From contig CM042023.1 in the NCBI GenBank assembly GCA_023525975.1, positions 1-64,000 on the forward strand: DNA of 64,000 bases. The letters run 5' to 3'. The position numbers were made by a program, and so were the translations under genes. Positions 31,064 through 43,009 of this stretch are shown piece by piece. Positions within the stretch are counted from its first letter, which is position 1. Every line of letters starts with the position of its first letter. The DNA is from Smallanthus sonchifolius (Eukaryota; Streptophyta; Magnoliopsida; Asterales; Asteraceae). The notes beneath the pieces are model-generated. The model saw nothing but the letters and a program-made list of their open reading frames with translations. It was not told the DNA's origin and did not search any database.

Positions 31064-32545
31064 TAGAATGTATGTGGGGCAACGTGGTTGGACGGGGCGT
31101 ATTCATCAAATCTTGGGAGACGTCTACTTGAGTTACCACTATATTAGAATCCTTTTCGCATTAATGAGAGGCAGTTCTATTTTGAGTGGGGTTAGGGGGA
31201 AGGGCAGGCCCGAAAGTGCTTCAAAGGGTTGATTGGGGAATGGGTTGGTACACTCCACACACAATATAATATGTTTTGGAGAGATGTGAGGATTTCCAGC
31301 ACTTTTGGGGTTATTTTGGGATGTGGGGGGCAGGGCTGGTATAACATTTTGTTTCATGAAAATCTCTTATCATGCAGGAGGAATAAGGGGGGCCTACCTC
31401 GATACTATCAATGCATGGGTTATGGGACATGCATGCAGTGGCTTTCTACGGGTAATGGGATGGGGGTTGGTACATTGCACCCACAAAGCACCACCTTACA
31501 GAACGTTGAGTGTTTGTCTTTCTTTCAGATTCAATTTCACGGGGCAGTGGGGGGAACTGGGTTGGCCCAGCAGTGTCTATCTGGGAGAACAGGGAAATGG
31601 GTTGGTACTACATGCACACGAATAACAGTCAGACTCTGGAGTTGGGAGAGGGTTCTAAACACTGCTAGGGGTAATCGAGGGGATTCTTATTATTCTAAAT
31701 CCTGGTATTGGTCTAACGAGGGTTGCATGGCGAGGCATGTTTGCATGCACTCTACGTCGGGGACTGACTGGGATGGGGTTGGTACACTAATCACACAATG
31801 CACCTTGTTTCTGAGCGAAGAGTGTGTGTTTTTTTGGGATTATTAATGCTGGGGTGGGCCTATTATGGTTCGGTCAGGTTGGGATTGGGGGGTATGGTAC
31901 ACGATGCACACGTGCTACCACCATAAAGAGTGATGTGAGTTTTAAAACCATAATGGGAAGGGACGGATATTGGAGCTGGTTATGGATGGATTGGTGGATG
32001 GTATTGTGGTTGTTTTGTCTTTGGCAGGTTAGGTGGATTCGGCCCTGGGTTGGTAAGAGTGACTACCTAATCAAACACTGCATACAAGGGACTACACACA
32101 AAACATACTGACAAGAGAGACATAGCAAGAAGCAACAGATTCTCTGGATGACGTTATGGCAGAGGTGTTTGGTTATAAGGGACATATTATATGTTGGTAT
32201 TAGGAGGAGAGGAACTAACAAAAAGGATGAATCCAAGTTAAAACAAGTTGAGATCTGGAAACTAATCAGCAACAAACTTCGAACCACACTCCACACTAGC
32301 TGGGTGTCAAATAAAGATCATACTTCGAGAGGCATAATGTGGAATTGGAATCTGGAATAGGAATTGGAAATGAAGACTAACCCGGGGTACGATCGCAAAG
32401 AAAACAAAAGAAGACATAATGGGTTATTTTAGTGTTATTTTCTCCTTCTTATGTATGTTTGGTTATGTAGGTTTATGCTTTTTTGATTTGTATCGTTAGA
32501 ATTGGATGGTTATTATGAATTGAACTGATGGACGGAATCACCTAA
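31053..32545 (+). pseudogene. Candidate ORF3 of T7, with repeated GT-x-x-T motif
   Basis: An ATG at 31053 overlaps the last 11 bases of ORF2 in another frame. After a stop at 31230 the frame continues (31229-31846) and shifts again near 31830. Five copies of a motif (VGTLHTQ, VGTLHPQ, VGTTCTR, VGTLITQ, YGTRCTR) are spaced 35-75 residues apart. The distal end is decayed but closes with ELMDGIT-stop at 32545, as in T10 and T11. Third-base changes in that end are all synonymous; elsewhere the copies differ mostly at replaced residues. It may be a repeat protein or an RNA repeat region with chance frames. Confidence 0.4.
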
Positions 32546-32661
32546 TTGGGTGGGACCGGTTTTTCGGGGACTAGCGGGTTTCTGACTTAGGGGTCATGTC
32601 CCTTTGTTGGCTACTGGTCTCTCTCTTTCTGTAATTTTTCTTCTTTTAATAATATTTGCCT

Positions 32662-32675
32662 GGGGTACCGTCCCC
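32662..32675 (+). promoter_or_regulatory. Terminal hairpin of class A2 LINE (T7)
   Basis: GGGGTACCGTCCCC: a 4-bp GC stem around TACCGT, four bases before the poly(A). The same sequence ends T10, and near-identical forms end T2 and T11. Its terminal place suits a signal for priming by ORF2 protein. Confidence 0.6.
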
Positions 32676-32689
32676 TTTCAAAAAAAAAA

Positions 32690-32708
32690 CCCTAAACCCT
32701 AAACCCTA
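32690..32708. repeat. Telomere tract T7/T8, 19 bp
   Basis: Two perfect CCCTAAA heptamers plus CCCTA between the T7 poly(A) and the TGGATTTTC start of T8. Confidence 0.92.
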
Positions 32709-32810
32709 TGGATTTTCATTTGTGTAATTTTTTTCTCTCACTAACTTCTCTCTAGAAATTCTCTCTAGGCCGGATCCCCTCTTTTCAGCCGTTTTTCACT
32801 TTCCTGCTTT

Positions 32811-33032
32811 ATGAAACCATCAATTGGCGGAGGAAATCTCCCCTCCCCACCGCCGATTCCCCCTTTACCTCCTGATCCAATCCCTAATTCGTCTACTCCA
32901 GCCCCGTTTGAGCTTGAATCGGTGACAGGGGACCAGTATTTCTCGCCTTCTCCTAGTGTTGATGGCCAGGCAAATCTGACTAATCCAAAATCGCATGGTC
33001 AAAGGGTCATGCGGAGACCCAAAGGCGACACC
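32811..33032 (+). pseudogene. LINE ORF1 of T8, N-terminal fragment
   Basis: It starts MKPSIGGGN with a Pro-rich stretch and is almost the same as T9. It stops matching after RRPKGDT and is fused in frame to ORF2 sequence. Confidence 0.8.
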
Positions 33033-34017
33033 TACCGGCTAAAAGGTAGGAATTTCTGGGAAGTGAGCTCTAAACATGATACTTGTTGGGGATGGAAGAA
33101 AATCCTAGACCATAGGAACATACTTCGGAATCACATTGTCCATAAAATTGGTAATGGAGCTAGCACCTCAGCTTGGTTCGATAATTAGCACCCAGCGGGA
33201 CCTCCTTGTCAATTTATTCCTGCCCGGGCTCGAAATGAGGGGAATTTTAATGGCTCCAGCAAAGTTCAGGATCTAATTACCAATGGGAGTTGGGGATGGC
33301 CTCCGGACTGGAATGTTCGATTCCCCCTCCTTTCTGATTGCCCCATGCCCGTTGTTAATTCGTGTCAGTTGGATAGGGTTATTTGGAGGACTAGCATGGG
33401 CCTTGAAGTCCCATTCAAAATTGGGGAAGTGTGGAAAGACATCCAGGATTCTGGGCCGAGAGTCCCGTGGGTCAAACTTGTTTGGTTCTCTCAAAATATT
33501 CCCCGCCATGCGTTCATCCTTTGGCTTGCCCTTCTTGAAAAGCTTAAAACAAATGATATTGTGAACAATTGGTCAAATATAGGGGAAGCTAAGTGTACGC
33601 TTTGTAACCTTGTGCCGGATATCCAATTTGTTTTTCGAATGTGGGTATTCTAAGCAAATTTGGACAGTTATTGGGAATTTAACTACCTGGGACAGCCTTG
33701 TTGGGAGTTGGCCGGTTCTAATACCTCAATTAAGCTCATTTACCCATAATAAATCTCTGTGGAGTGTGGTCAATAGAATTACGCTTGGTGCTATGGTTTA
33801 TTATGTTTGGCAAGAAAGGAATTTGAGAATCCATGAAGGCAAGTCCAGATCGGTAGACGCCCTATGCAACATTATCACTGACTCGGTCAGAAAGCGTATT
33901 ATGGGCCTCCAAATTACCAAGTCTGAAGCTGCTATCAATGTTATGCGGAAATGGAATATTATGGGTTTTGACTGGCAATCTCCTCCCCCTATGTCAAATG
34001 TTATTAAGGATTTATAG
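33033..34017 (+). pseudogene. LINE ORF2 of T8, C-terminal fragment with zf-RVT
   Basis: The fragment matches the end of T7 ORF2: W-WKKIL, then VWFSQNIPRHAF (zf-RVT region), C-LC, VYYVWQERNLRI and WNIMGFDW. It has a TAG at 33186-33188 and a frameshift near 33635. The endonuclease and RT catalytic domains are gone. It is more distant from T7, T10 and T11 than they are from each other, which fits a separate class A1. Confidence 0.8.
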
Positions 34018-35059
34018 GATGCTGGGATGGCTGTGTGAAATCTGGCCTGACAGGGTGATTGGGAGAATTAAAAAGGAGGATTTCTGGATGATTGACAAGA
34101 GAGAGTTAATTTATGATGGGGAAGACTTCGGCGAGACTAAAATTCCAATGAAATTCCTTTATAATCAGTCCACTTTACTTATTTTTATTTTAAATGTGTG
34201 TGTGGGCTGGGGGGTTATTGTTAAGTTCGCGGGAGAGTCTTGTTTAGTGCGATTTAGGAGTGGGGTAGTTTTCGGGTAGGCCCTTTGTTTTCTTATTCAG
34301 GTGGTGAAAATTGAGAGTAATAAGGGGGAGAGGGGGACTGACCGGTTGTTTTTGGGTCTTAAAGGGATGGTTTGGGACAGGTTCATCCGGAGGCACGAGT
34401 GGGCTGCTGGGAGACTTGGTCCATAGGGGAGTCCCGTTTCTACCACAATCAAAGGGATTTACTTATGCGGCATCAACCATTACACTTTTTGGCCGGGCAG
34501 CAGTTTTAGAAAGCCCAGCTTGGTAGACTGCTGGTTGGCGGATCCGGAGGTTAATCAGGATAGTATCCAGCCCATATTGTGGGCTATTTTGGCCCAATTT
34601 GGTTGGAAGTCCGATGTAGGGACAGGGAACAAATTTAATGTGGTCCGGAAGCCTGGGTGGGGGCGTTTAATTATGTTGGGTACCATCGATATGCTAAGAA
34701 GGTATGGGAAAGTGATGGGTCGGGTTCTCCTCACCCATGTAATCCGAAAAAGGGAGAATTGGGTCCATCGTTTCACCCATTATGGGTTGGTTTTTAGATT
34801 AACCAGATGTAATTATTTGTGGCTTTATATTGTGCCTAGCTTTTGGTTAAGGGGGAATCTTTATCCCTTTTCTAATTTGTATGTTTGTTCGGATAGTTCT
34901 AGAGAGCTTCCCCGCTCTAGGATTAGGCTCCAATTCCACCCGTTTTTGTATAGTTTGGGTGATGATAAACAGTTCAATGTGAGGGATTTTTGGGGTTGGG
35001 AAGGTTGTTTCCTAACCCGGGATAGGTGTCATAGGTGGAATGCCACCGTTGTCATGTAA
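33998..35059 (+). pseudogene. Candidate ORF3 of T8
   Basis: An ATG at 33998 overlaps the end of ORF2 (stop at 34015-34017). The frame runs about 354 codons to 35059 with two TAG stops (34277-34279 and near 34423-34425). The last 179 codons are open. There is no clear match to ORFX or to the A2 ORF3; a stretch with Tyr, Trp and Cys (RCNYLWLYIVPSFW) recalls them only in composition. Function unknown, and coding status uncertain. Confidence 0.35.
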
Positions 35060-35114
35060 TCAGTCGGTTTTTTAATATACATTTTCCGGGCAAAGCCCTT
35101 TACCCAAAAAAAAA

Positions 35115-35126
35115 ACCCTAAACCCT
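35115..35126. repeat. Telomere tract T8/T9, 12 bp
   Basis: CCCTAAACCCTA between the T8 poly(A) and TGGATTTTC of T9; same length and phase as the T5/T6 tract. Confidence 0.92.
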
Positions 35127-35807
35127 ATGGATTTTCATTTGTGTAATTTTTTTCTCTCACTAACTTCTCTCTAGAAATTCTCTCTAGGCCGGATCCCCTC
35201 TTTTTCAGCTGTTTTTCACTTTCCTGCTTTATGAAACCATCAATTGGCGGAGGAAATCTCCCCTCCCCACCGCCGATTCCCCCTTTACCTCCTAATCCAA
35301 TCCCTAATTCGTCTACTCCAGCCCCGTTTGAGCTTGAATCGGTGACAGGGGACCAGTATTTCTCGCCTTCTCCTAGTATTGATGGCCAGGCAAATCTGAC
35401 TAATCCAAAATCGCATGGTCAAAGGGTCATGCGGAGACCCAAAGGCGACACCCGGTTCCGCCCTTTTCTTGCGGACCTCAGGGTTCAAGAGTTTGCCAGG
35501 AATACGGCGCTCATGGTGGACCGAAGAACGGCCGGAGCTACTCCTGGTGGCCAAGGGACCAACCCGTTTGAGGTCGAAATGGAGGTCGTGGACCCGAAAC
35601 ATAGCAGTAGCGAGCTCAACAAAGGAGGTCCTAGGAGTAGGGAGGAACCGAACTTGTCTAGTGGCCAAGGGATGGGGTGTTCGATGTCTATTCCCGCTGC
35701 TGGAGGGCCGAGGAAAAGCTTTTCTGACCCTACACAGGCTACTGCCATGGAAACAAGTGACCCATTTATGGAGGGATCGACTCCTGTTCCTAGCTCTACT
35801 GCCTATG

Positions 35808-35812
35808 GTACA
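35808..35812. repeat. Target site duplication of copia-2 (GTACA), left copy
   Basis: GTACA recurs at 40847-40851. Excision of one copy plus the element restores AYGTYSPRRDG in T9 ORF1, matching T6. Confidence 0.92.
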
Positions 35813-35959
35813 TGTTAGTTGTATATATCTAGGCCCTTTTATTATCTGTTTAGTTAGTTAGCCCATGGGCCTGTTTCTAGGGTTTTCCCCCCTATATATA
35901 GAGGTCCCCTTTTGTACTTGTAAATCATTCAGTAATATATCAGTTTTATACCTTTTACA
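35813..35959 (+). repeat. Copia-2 5' LTR
   Basis: 147 bp, TGTTAGTTG to CCTTTTACA, with a TATATATA box near 35893-35900. Confidence 0.93.
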
Positions 35960-35971
35960 TGGTATCAGAGC
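35960..35971 (+). other. Copia-2 primer binding site
   Basis: TGGTATCAGAGC, directly after the LTR, is the usual plant copia site for initiator tRNA-Met. Confidence 0.92.
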
Positions 35972-36004
35972 TACGGCTCTCGGTACAAAACTGAATCCAG
36001 TCTC

Positions 36005-36308
36005 AAATCCGTTCTCCACTGTTCAAGATTACTGTTCACCCCCGAGTACTGTTCATCGTTCCTGTCCCAGATCTGAAAAGCCGCCACCGGTACTGTTCAC
36101 GCAAGCACTGTTCACGTCGTGGTACTGTTCACGCGATTACTGTTCACCGCCGAGTACTGTTCATCGTTCCAGTCCCATATCTGAAAAGCCGCCACCGGTA
36201 CTGTTCACGCAAGCACTGTTCACATCGTGGTACTGTTCACACGATTACTGTTCACCGCCGAGTACTGTTCATCGTTCCTGTCCCAGATCTGAAAAGCCGC
36301 CACCGATC
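36005..36308 (+). repeat. Copia-2 leader repeats rich in TACTGTTCA
   Basis: About two and a half copies of a roughly 114-bp unit. Inside each unit the short word TACTGTTCA recurs several times, and TCTGAAAAGCCGCCACCG marks each unit. It lies between the primer site and the gag ATG, where packaging signals are usually found. Confidence 0.85.
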
Positions 36309-36361
36309 TGTTGTGTACGGTTAGTTTTCTGACCCGTTTATTGTACCCGTTTATCAGTTCA

Positions 36362-39300
36362 ATGGTAGACACAAAAACCCCTGAAAACCATGTTGCTCCT
36401 GGAATAATCAACTATGCCTCAGTTTTACGCATCCCCGTGAAACTTGACTCTGCTAATTGGAGTTCATGGAGTCTCTTTGTTCAAAAGGGACTTGCAAGTG
36501 TTGATAAAGAAAACCATTTAACTGAGCCACCTCCTACTCCGAATACCCGGGAATGGCGTATTGATGATAGTGGGATACAAATGGCTCTTTGGAACGCTAT
36601 GGAGCCACAAGTACTCACAATTGCCCAGAATTTCCCCACTGTCAAGAGCATGTGGGACCATCTGTCTTCATCCTTTTCAGCAAAGGAATCCCTATCTCAT
36701 GCATATTCTGTGGTTCAAGCATACAGTAGACTTGAGCAAGGTGACTCTACCTTTACCGACTATTTTACCAGATTCTCGAAACTTCAAGATGAATTGCGTG
36801 CCATGTTTCCACCTACTACTGATTTGAAAGCTCAGGAGGAGCGTAATAACAAGATGGATGTCATGATGTTCATTGCGGGTATATCCCCTAAATATTCGAG
36901 TGCTCGACCTTTGCTGTTGAGCAACTCTACTGCTATCTCCTCTGTGGCATCCACATATCATCTGCTACGAGAAATGTATGGTCCGGACTCAGTCACTACC
37001 ATCCACCCAGGTGACGCATCTGCTTTGCATACATCTACCGGTAGAGGTAGAGGTCGAGCCCCTTTCGTGTCTCAGCGAAAGGGAATTGGCCGAGGAAGCA
37101 ATTTCGTTTGTCATTACTGTCACGAGGATGGACACACCAAGTATAACTGCCCGAACCGAGCCCCTGGCTCTAAGCCTCCCACTCGTCCTACAGCTCGAAT
37201 AGCTACTGCTGAAGAGTTGTCTGATCAGACTACTAATCAACCTCCTACCTACACAGTAAGCGAGGAAGATTATGGTCGGCTACAGCAGTTATTGGCCTCT
37301 CACTCGATTGCTCCAGGTCCACGTGCCAACTCAGCCAATTCAGGTAATTTCTCTAACTGTGACTCATCTTGGATTATTGATTCAGGAGCTACTCATCATA
37401 TGACTGGGAATCAAGGTATCCTCTCTAGCCTTCATACTATTTCTTACCCACCTGTTCGGCTCGCTGATGGATCTTCATGCCCAGTTCGTGGCATTGGTTC
37501 CCTCAGTAACCCGGAACACTTAAACCTTTCCTCTGTTTTGTTGGTTCCTAAATTTCCTACTAGTCTGTGTTCGGTGAGTCAAATTACAAAACAGAACAAT
37601 TGCTCAGTAACATTTTACCCTTCTCATTGTATTTTTCAGGAACTGGGGACGAACCGGTTGATTGGCACCGGTTTTGAATCAAGAGGTCTCTATCGTCTGT
37701 CCTTATCGTCACCTCCTAAAGCAAACATATGTGATTCAAGTATCAGGGAGGTTCACTGCCAGCTTGGTCATCCCTCTGCAGCAGTTCTGAGGCAAATGAG
37801 ACCGGATTTTCCTTCTTTTAATTTTCATTGTGAGTCGTGTCAGCTTGGTAAACACACCAGGCGTCCCTATCCCCCTAGAGTGTCTAATCGTGTCAGTACT
37901 TTGTTTGAACTTTTGCATTCGGATGTGTGGGGTCCTTGTCCACAAAATCAACATTGGGTTTTTCGTATTTTGTTACCTTTATTGATGACTATTCTCGTGC
38001 CACTTGGGTTTATTTAATGAAATCACGTGCTGAAGTATTTTCAATTTTTAGTGAATTTCATGCGTATGTGCAAAATCAATTCAACACCTCAATTAAAACT
38101 TTACGCACTGATAATGCGAAAGAATATCTCTCAAAGGATTTTTCAGATTTTCTAAAAACCCATGGCATTATTCACGAGTCATCTTGCGTATACACACCTC
38201 AACAAAATGGCGTTTCTGAACGTAAGAATCGCCATTTGTTGGATGTCACTCGCACCATCATGCTTCACTCTCGAGTTCCTCATCGTTTTTGGGGGGATGC
38301 GGTCCTTACTGCTACTTATCTCATTAACCGTATGCCTTCACCAGTTATTCATGGCAAAACCCCATTCTCTATTCTTTTCCCAAACGGCACCATGTTCCCC
38401 TTAGCACCCAAAATTTTCGGGTGTGTTGCATACGTTCATGATTACCGTCCAGGGGGCTCGAAACTAGGACCCCGAGCGCTTCGTTGTGTCTTTCTTGGCT
38501 ACTCACGTGTTCAGAAGGGTTATCGTTGTTATAGTCCTTCTCTCCGCCAGTATTTTACCAGCGCTGATGTCACCTTTAATCAGGAGTGTCCCTTCTTTCC
38601 CGAGTCTCCCAATCCTACTTCTGATCCATTTCTTGAATCTGACATACCCGGGTCTCCCACCATTCGTCCTTTTCCTATGTCCAGCGCCTCTTCCGACCCT
38701 CCGGTCTCAGACATCACTGCTCCAGATCTTCATGCCTCAGGCTTGCCGAGCAACCCTCCACCCTTGATTTTCACATATGCCCGACGACATAAGGATAAGA
38801 CATCAGAGACACCTGATTCACAACCGGACCATGCTCCTGGTACGTTCTCAGTTCCAACAGACACACCTGATCCTGATACATCTGATACTACCCCTATTAC
38901 ACCAGACACACCTGATCCTGATACTACCCCTATTACACCAGCCACACATGTTTATGACCCTCCTGGTGCACCCTTTCCTGATATACCAATTGCCTTTCGC
39001 AAAGAACCCCGACATCCCACCCGTTATCCTATTCAGGATTATGTTGCTTATTCCCACCTCTCACCTGAATCCCATGCCTATACCACTGCCATAGATTCCT
39101 ACCTGATTCCCAAGAATGTGATGACAGCTCTTGCTCACCCAGGATGGAGACATGCCATGGAAGAAGAGATTGGGGCTCTCGGAGCTAATCATACATGGGA
39201 TCTTGTTACGCTTCCTCCAGGTAAACATATTGTTGGCTGTCGGTGGGTTTTCACAGTTAAACTCCACCCCGATGGTTCTTTGCATCGTCTGAAAGCTCGT

Positions 39301-40692
39301 TTAGTTGCTAAGGGTTATTCGCAGGCGTATGGTATTGACTATGACGAGACTTTCTCCCCGGTTGCTAAAATGCCATCAGTACGCATTTCTATTGCTCTTG
39401 CTGTCATTAATCATTGGCCGCTCCATCAGCTTGACGTCAAGAACGCCTTTCTCAATGGTGTTCTTGAGGAGGAGGTTTATATGGAGCAACCACCTGGTTT
39501 TATTGTCAAGGAGGAGGCCTCTAAGGTGTGTAGACTCCGTCGGTCATTATATGGTCTTAAGCAGTCTCCTAGGGCATGGTTTGGTCGGTTCTCGAATGTT
39601 ATGGGAGAATTTGGGATGGTACGTAGTGCTTATGATCACTCTGTATTCTTCAGGCACCACCTGGGTCGACGCATCATTGCAGTTGTGTATGTTGATGACA
39701 TCATAATTACAGGGGATGATGAGATTGGGATTACCGAGCTCAAACAGTTTCTTCAGTCCCAGTTTCAGATTAGTGACCTTGGCCGACTTCGATACTTTCT
39801 TGGCATAGAGGTATCTCGTTCTCCACAAGGAATTCTTCTCTCTCAGCGGAAGTATGTCCTTGATATGCTGACTGAATGTGGCTTACTGGGTTGCAAGCCA
39901 GTTGATAGCCCAATGCTTCCTATGGGGAAGCTGCTTCCTGAGGACGGGAGTCCAATAAAGGATCCTGAACGTTACAGACGTCTGGTTGGTAAGCTTAATT
40001 ACTTGACAGTTACACGACCCGACATTTCTTTCTCAGTGAGTGTCTTAAGTCAGTTCATGGCCACTCCATACACCGGACACTGGGATGATGCCCTTCGCGT
40101 TTTGAGGTATCTCAAAGCCACACCTGGTTTAGGGATCTTGTATTCTGATCAGGGCCATTGTCGTGTAGGCGCCTTTACAGAAGAAGGAGATGGACGTGTG
40201 TCTGGGTTCTCAGATGCAGATTGGGCTGGTTGCCCTATCTCACGACGATCCACCACTGGATACTGTGTATTTGTTGGAGTTAATCTTGTGTCATGGAAAA
40301 GTAAGAAGCAACACACGGTATCTAGGTCAAGTGCCGAATCTGAATATAGAGCCATGGCTGATGTTACATCAGAGATGATATGGGTCAGGCGACTTCTTAA
40401 AGAACTCGGGGTTATCTCTAATGACTTGATGCGATTATACTGTGATAGTCAATCGGCTATACACATAGCCAAGAATCAAGTTTTTCATGAAAGAACGAAG
40501 CATATTGAAGTTGATTGTCATCTTATCAGAGATCGGATAGTTGGTACAAAAAAGGATCCTCCATCCATTCAACCAATTCATGTCAAGACAGATTCTCAGC
40601 TTGCAGACATTCTCACCAAACCGCTCCGGAAAGCTCAAATCGATTTTATTTGTAACAAGTTGGGCATGTTTAACATCTATGTTCCAACTTGA
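36362..40692 (+). pseudogene. Copia-2 gag-pol polyprotein, one frameshift
   Basis: The start is the first ATG in frame (MVDTKTPENH). Domains: copia gag; zinc knuckle CHYCHEDGHTKYNC (about 37110-37150); protease DSGATHHM (about 37378); integrase zinc region and core (SDVWGP, FIDDYSR, TDNAKEYL, QQNGVSERKNRH); RT (LDVKNAFLNG, YVDDIIITGD); RNase H (SDADWAG, SRSSAESEYRAM). The frame shifts once near an A run at about 37943-37946, within the start of integrase; the rest (to 40692) is open. All catalytic residues I checked are present, so this copy was active recently or is hidden by a read error. Confidence 0.92.
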
Positions 40693-40699
40693 GGAGGAG

Positions 40700-40846
40700 T
40701 GTTAGTTGTATATATCTAGGCCCTTTTATTATCTGTTTAGTTAGTTAGCCCATGGGCCTGTTTCTAGGGTTTTCCCCCCTATATATAGAGGTCCCCTTTT
40801 GTACTTGTAAATCATTCAGTAATATATCAGTTTTATACCTTTTACA
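40700..40846 (+). repeat. Copia-2 3' LTR
   Basis: I see no difference from the 5' LTR over 147 bp. It is followed by the second GTACA. Confidence 0.93.
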
Positions 40847-43009
40847 GTACATACTCTCCTCGCAGGGATGGAAGCGCTATCCAAGCTATAATCTGGGATG
40901 CCCCGAACAGTCAATTTAGCCTGTCTGAGAGATCTCCGATGAGGGATGATGACAATTCGGGTAACTCATCCAACCCCTCCTCGGTCAACAATTTAGGAGT
41001 GGCCTCTGTCTGGAATTCTCCCGTTTCGGGTATGGAATCCTTTTCCGATAAAATAAAGAAAAGCAATGAGTTGAAGGGCTTCAAGCTTGAATATTCCCCC
41101 CCCACAATCACACAAGATGGGGGCTGCCGCATTCACATATCCCTGGATGACCTTAAAAGCTCGGCTCAGGTATACTCCCTTCATTTGTATGGCTATTTCC
41201 TGGGAACTTCCATGGATTATAGGGTTGTGAACAAGTGCCTGCACAGATTGTGGAACTTGTATGATCTGGATGAAATTACTAAAAGCCCCGCTGGTTTCTA
41301 TTATTTTAAATTCAAAAGTGAAGCCGGGCTAAATCAGGTGTTGGAAAATGGCCCATGGATGGTAATTAACATGCCTATTTTCCTGAATAAATGGGAACCG
41401 GGGCTTAATCTTGAAAAAATCGAGTTAAATACCATACCGCTTTGGGTGAAAGTCCATAACATTCCTTTGGACCTATGGACTAAAAATGGGATTTGCAAAT
41501 TAATGAGTGGTATGGGCAACCCCCTCTTAATGGATAGGTTGACCCTCCAAAGATGTGCTAATCAATCGGGCAAGATAGGGTATGCCCGGATGCTCGTTAA
41601 TGCTAAAGCTAGTAGTAACCTCCCCAATGAGCTAGAGGTCGTGTACCCTCCTTTCAACCATCACTCCAGCCGAATAGCTAAATTGCCTGTGTCTTACCAA
41701 TGGAAACCCCCTGTTTGTAGTCATTGTAGTGTTTTTGGTCACGCCTTGCAGAAGTGTAACAACAATCCCAAGCCCATGGAAGAGGAGGTTCTTGAGCCCC
41801 CCCCCCCCTGTGGCCTTAGCAGGCACTACTGAGGTGGTGATTAACCCGAAGGGTTATCAAGCCCCACACGCTGTCAACACGACCAATGACCCAGGTGTGG
41901 ACAGTGAGAGGTTTACTGTGGTGAATAGAAGGAAGAAAAGGAATGGCATCAAGGTCCAAAATAAAAAACAGAAGTCGGTTATGATCAAGCCTATTAACCA
42001 GCAGAACAAACATAGCCAAAAACATGACATGTTGGGTAACAAAGTTTCTGGCTACAACATAGGTACTCAATCAGTTTCTATCCAAAAGGATACTTCTAAC
42101 CAAGTGAATGCTAAATCCCAGGCTGGGATACAAATAAGTGGTGGCCGGAAAAGTAAAGGCTTTGATTTTTCTAGAGCTATTAACGGCTCTGCTGGGACTC
42201 CCAAACCTGCCCAGCATGTGCATAAAAGCTCCACTTCGGTGAGTAGGTCCCCATCTGACCGTAGCCCCACAGGGCCTGTTCTGGAAGTCAACGGGACGGG
42301 CTGCAAGCCTTTATCACCCCCCTGTTCGTCTACTGTTTCCGGGTCAGGGACTAGCCCTTGTGATGACCATTTTGCTCCTGTCCAGCATGGATCTAACACT
42401 AGTCAACAGCCCAAGCCGCTGGTGGCAAACCAACAGATAGATACCCACAACAGATTTTTGGTTCTGGATTTTCAAAAAAGCCTCAAGTATAACAAGCTTG
42501 TGGGAGATAGCTTGGACTCCTGCATGATGGATCAGTTTAGCTCTAGTAGTAAGGTCCTGGACAAGAGTAATGAAACTGGCCCTAAAGAGAATTTGGTTTG
42601 CCAGGTGAATAGAGAATTTAGAGAGGGAGTTCGTATTCTCCCTAGCTCAATTGCTTCCCCCCCCCCCAAACGATAACCATCAACCTATTGGGCACAAGGT
42701 GACCACGAATCCCCCGGTTATACAGGAAAAAGAAACTAAGGATTACGGGATTTCCACCGCCCAGAAAATGGCTATTACTAACCGGCTATGCGGCCCTTCA
42801 CAAGCTGTCAGGGCTGTGGACATGGATAATTGGGAGCAAGGAGAGCATGAATTCTTTGAGGATCAAGTCAAAGCTTTGGGGCTAGACTATGATTACTGTA
42901 TCGAAGATGTCGAATCGGATGATGAGAACGGGACAGCTCAGTTTTTTGCTGCCCAAATGAAGGTGGGAATGCCTAGGGTGCCGCTTCCCAACCCCTTCCT
43001 CCTGTCTAA

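Larger units (their letters stand above)
23737..32689 (+). mobile_element. LINE T7, class A2, full length (about 8.95 kb)
   Basis: Complete from GGATTCTCATTTGTGGCGGC to a poly(A) at 32680-32689, flanked by CCCTAAA on both sides. It contains a 160-base leader, ORF1 with two frameshifts, an uninterrupted ORF2 and a 1.5-kb 3' region with five copies of a GGTTGGTACAC-type motif and a candidate ORF3. It is the best representative of the autonomous class in the window. Confidence 0.9.
32709..35114 (+). mobile_element. LINE T8, class A1 or S/A1 chimera, internally deleted
   Basis: The first 324 bases (to 33032) are nearly identical to the 5' end of T9. The sequence then jumps to the C-terminal third of an ORF2, followed by a 3' region and a poly(A) at 35106-35114. 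Its 3' end (ATTTTCCGGGCAAAGCCC, then TTTACCC-poly(A)) resembles the class S end. Either an A1 element lost about 5 kb, or reverse transcription switched from one template to another. Confidence 0.8.
35813..40846 (+). mobile_element. Copia-2: Ty1/copia LTR retrotransposon nested in T9
   Basis: The element is 5034 bp with 147-bp LTRs (35813-35959, 40700-40846) that look identical, canonical TG/CA ends, the primer site TGGTATCAGAGC (35960-35971), a purine tract GAGGAGGAG (40691-40699) and a GTACA duplication. Between the primer site and gag is a leader with tandem repeats. Gag-pol has one frameshift only. It is a young insertion, distinct from copia-1 in LTR sequence and protein. Confidence 0.95.

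Noticed and set aside
34520..35059. A 179-codon frame as a possible host gene
   Set aside because: It lies inside T8 between ORF2 and poly(A), in the same frame as an ATG overlapping the ORF2 end, so it is treated as part of candidate ORF3.
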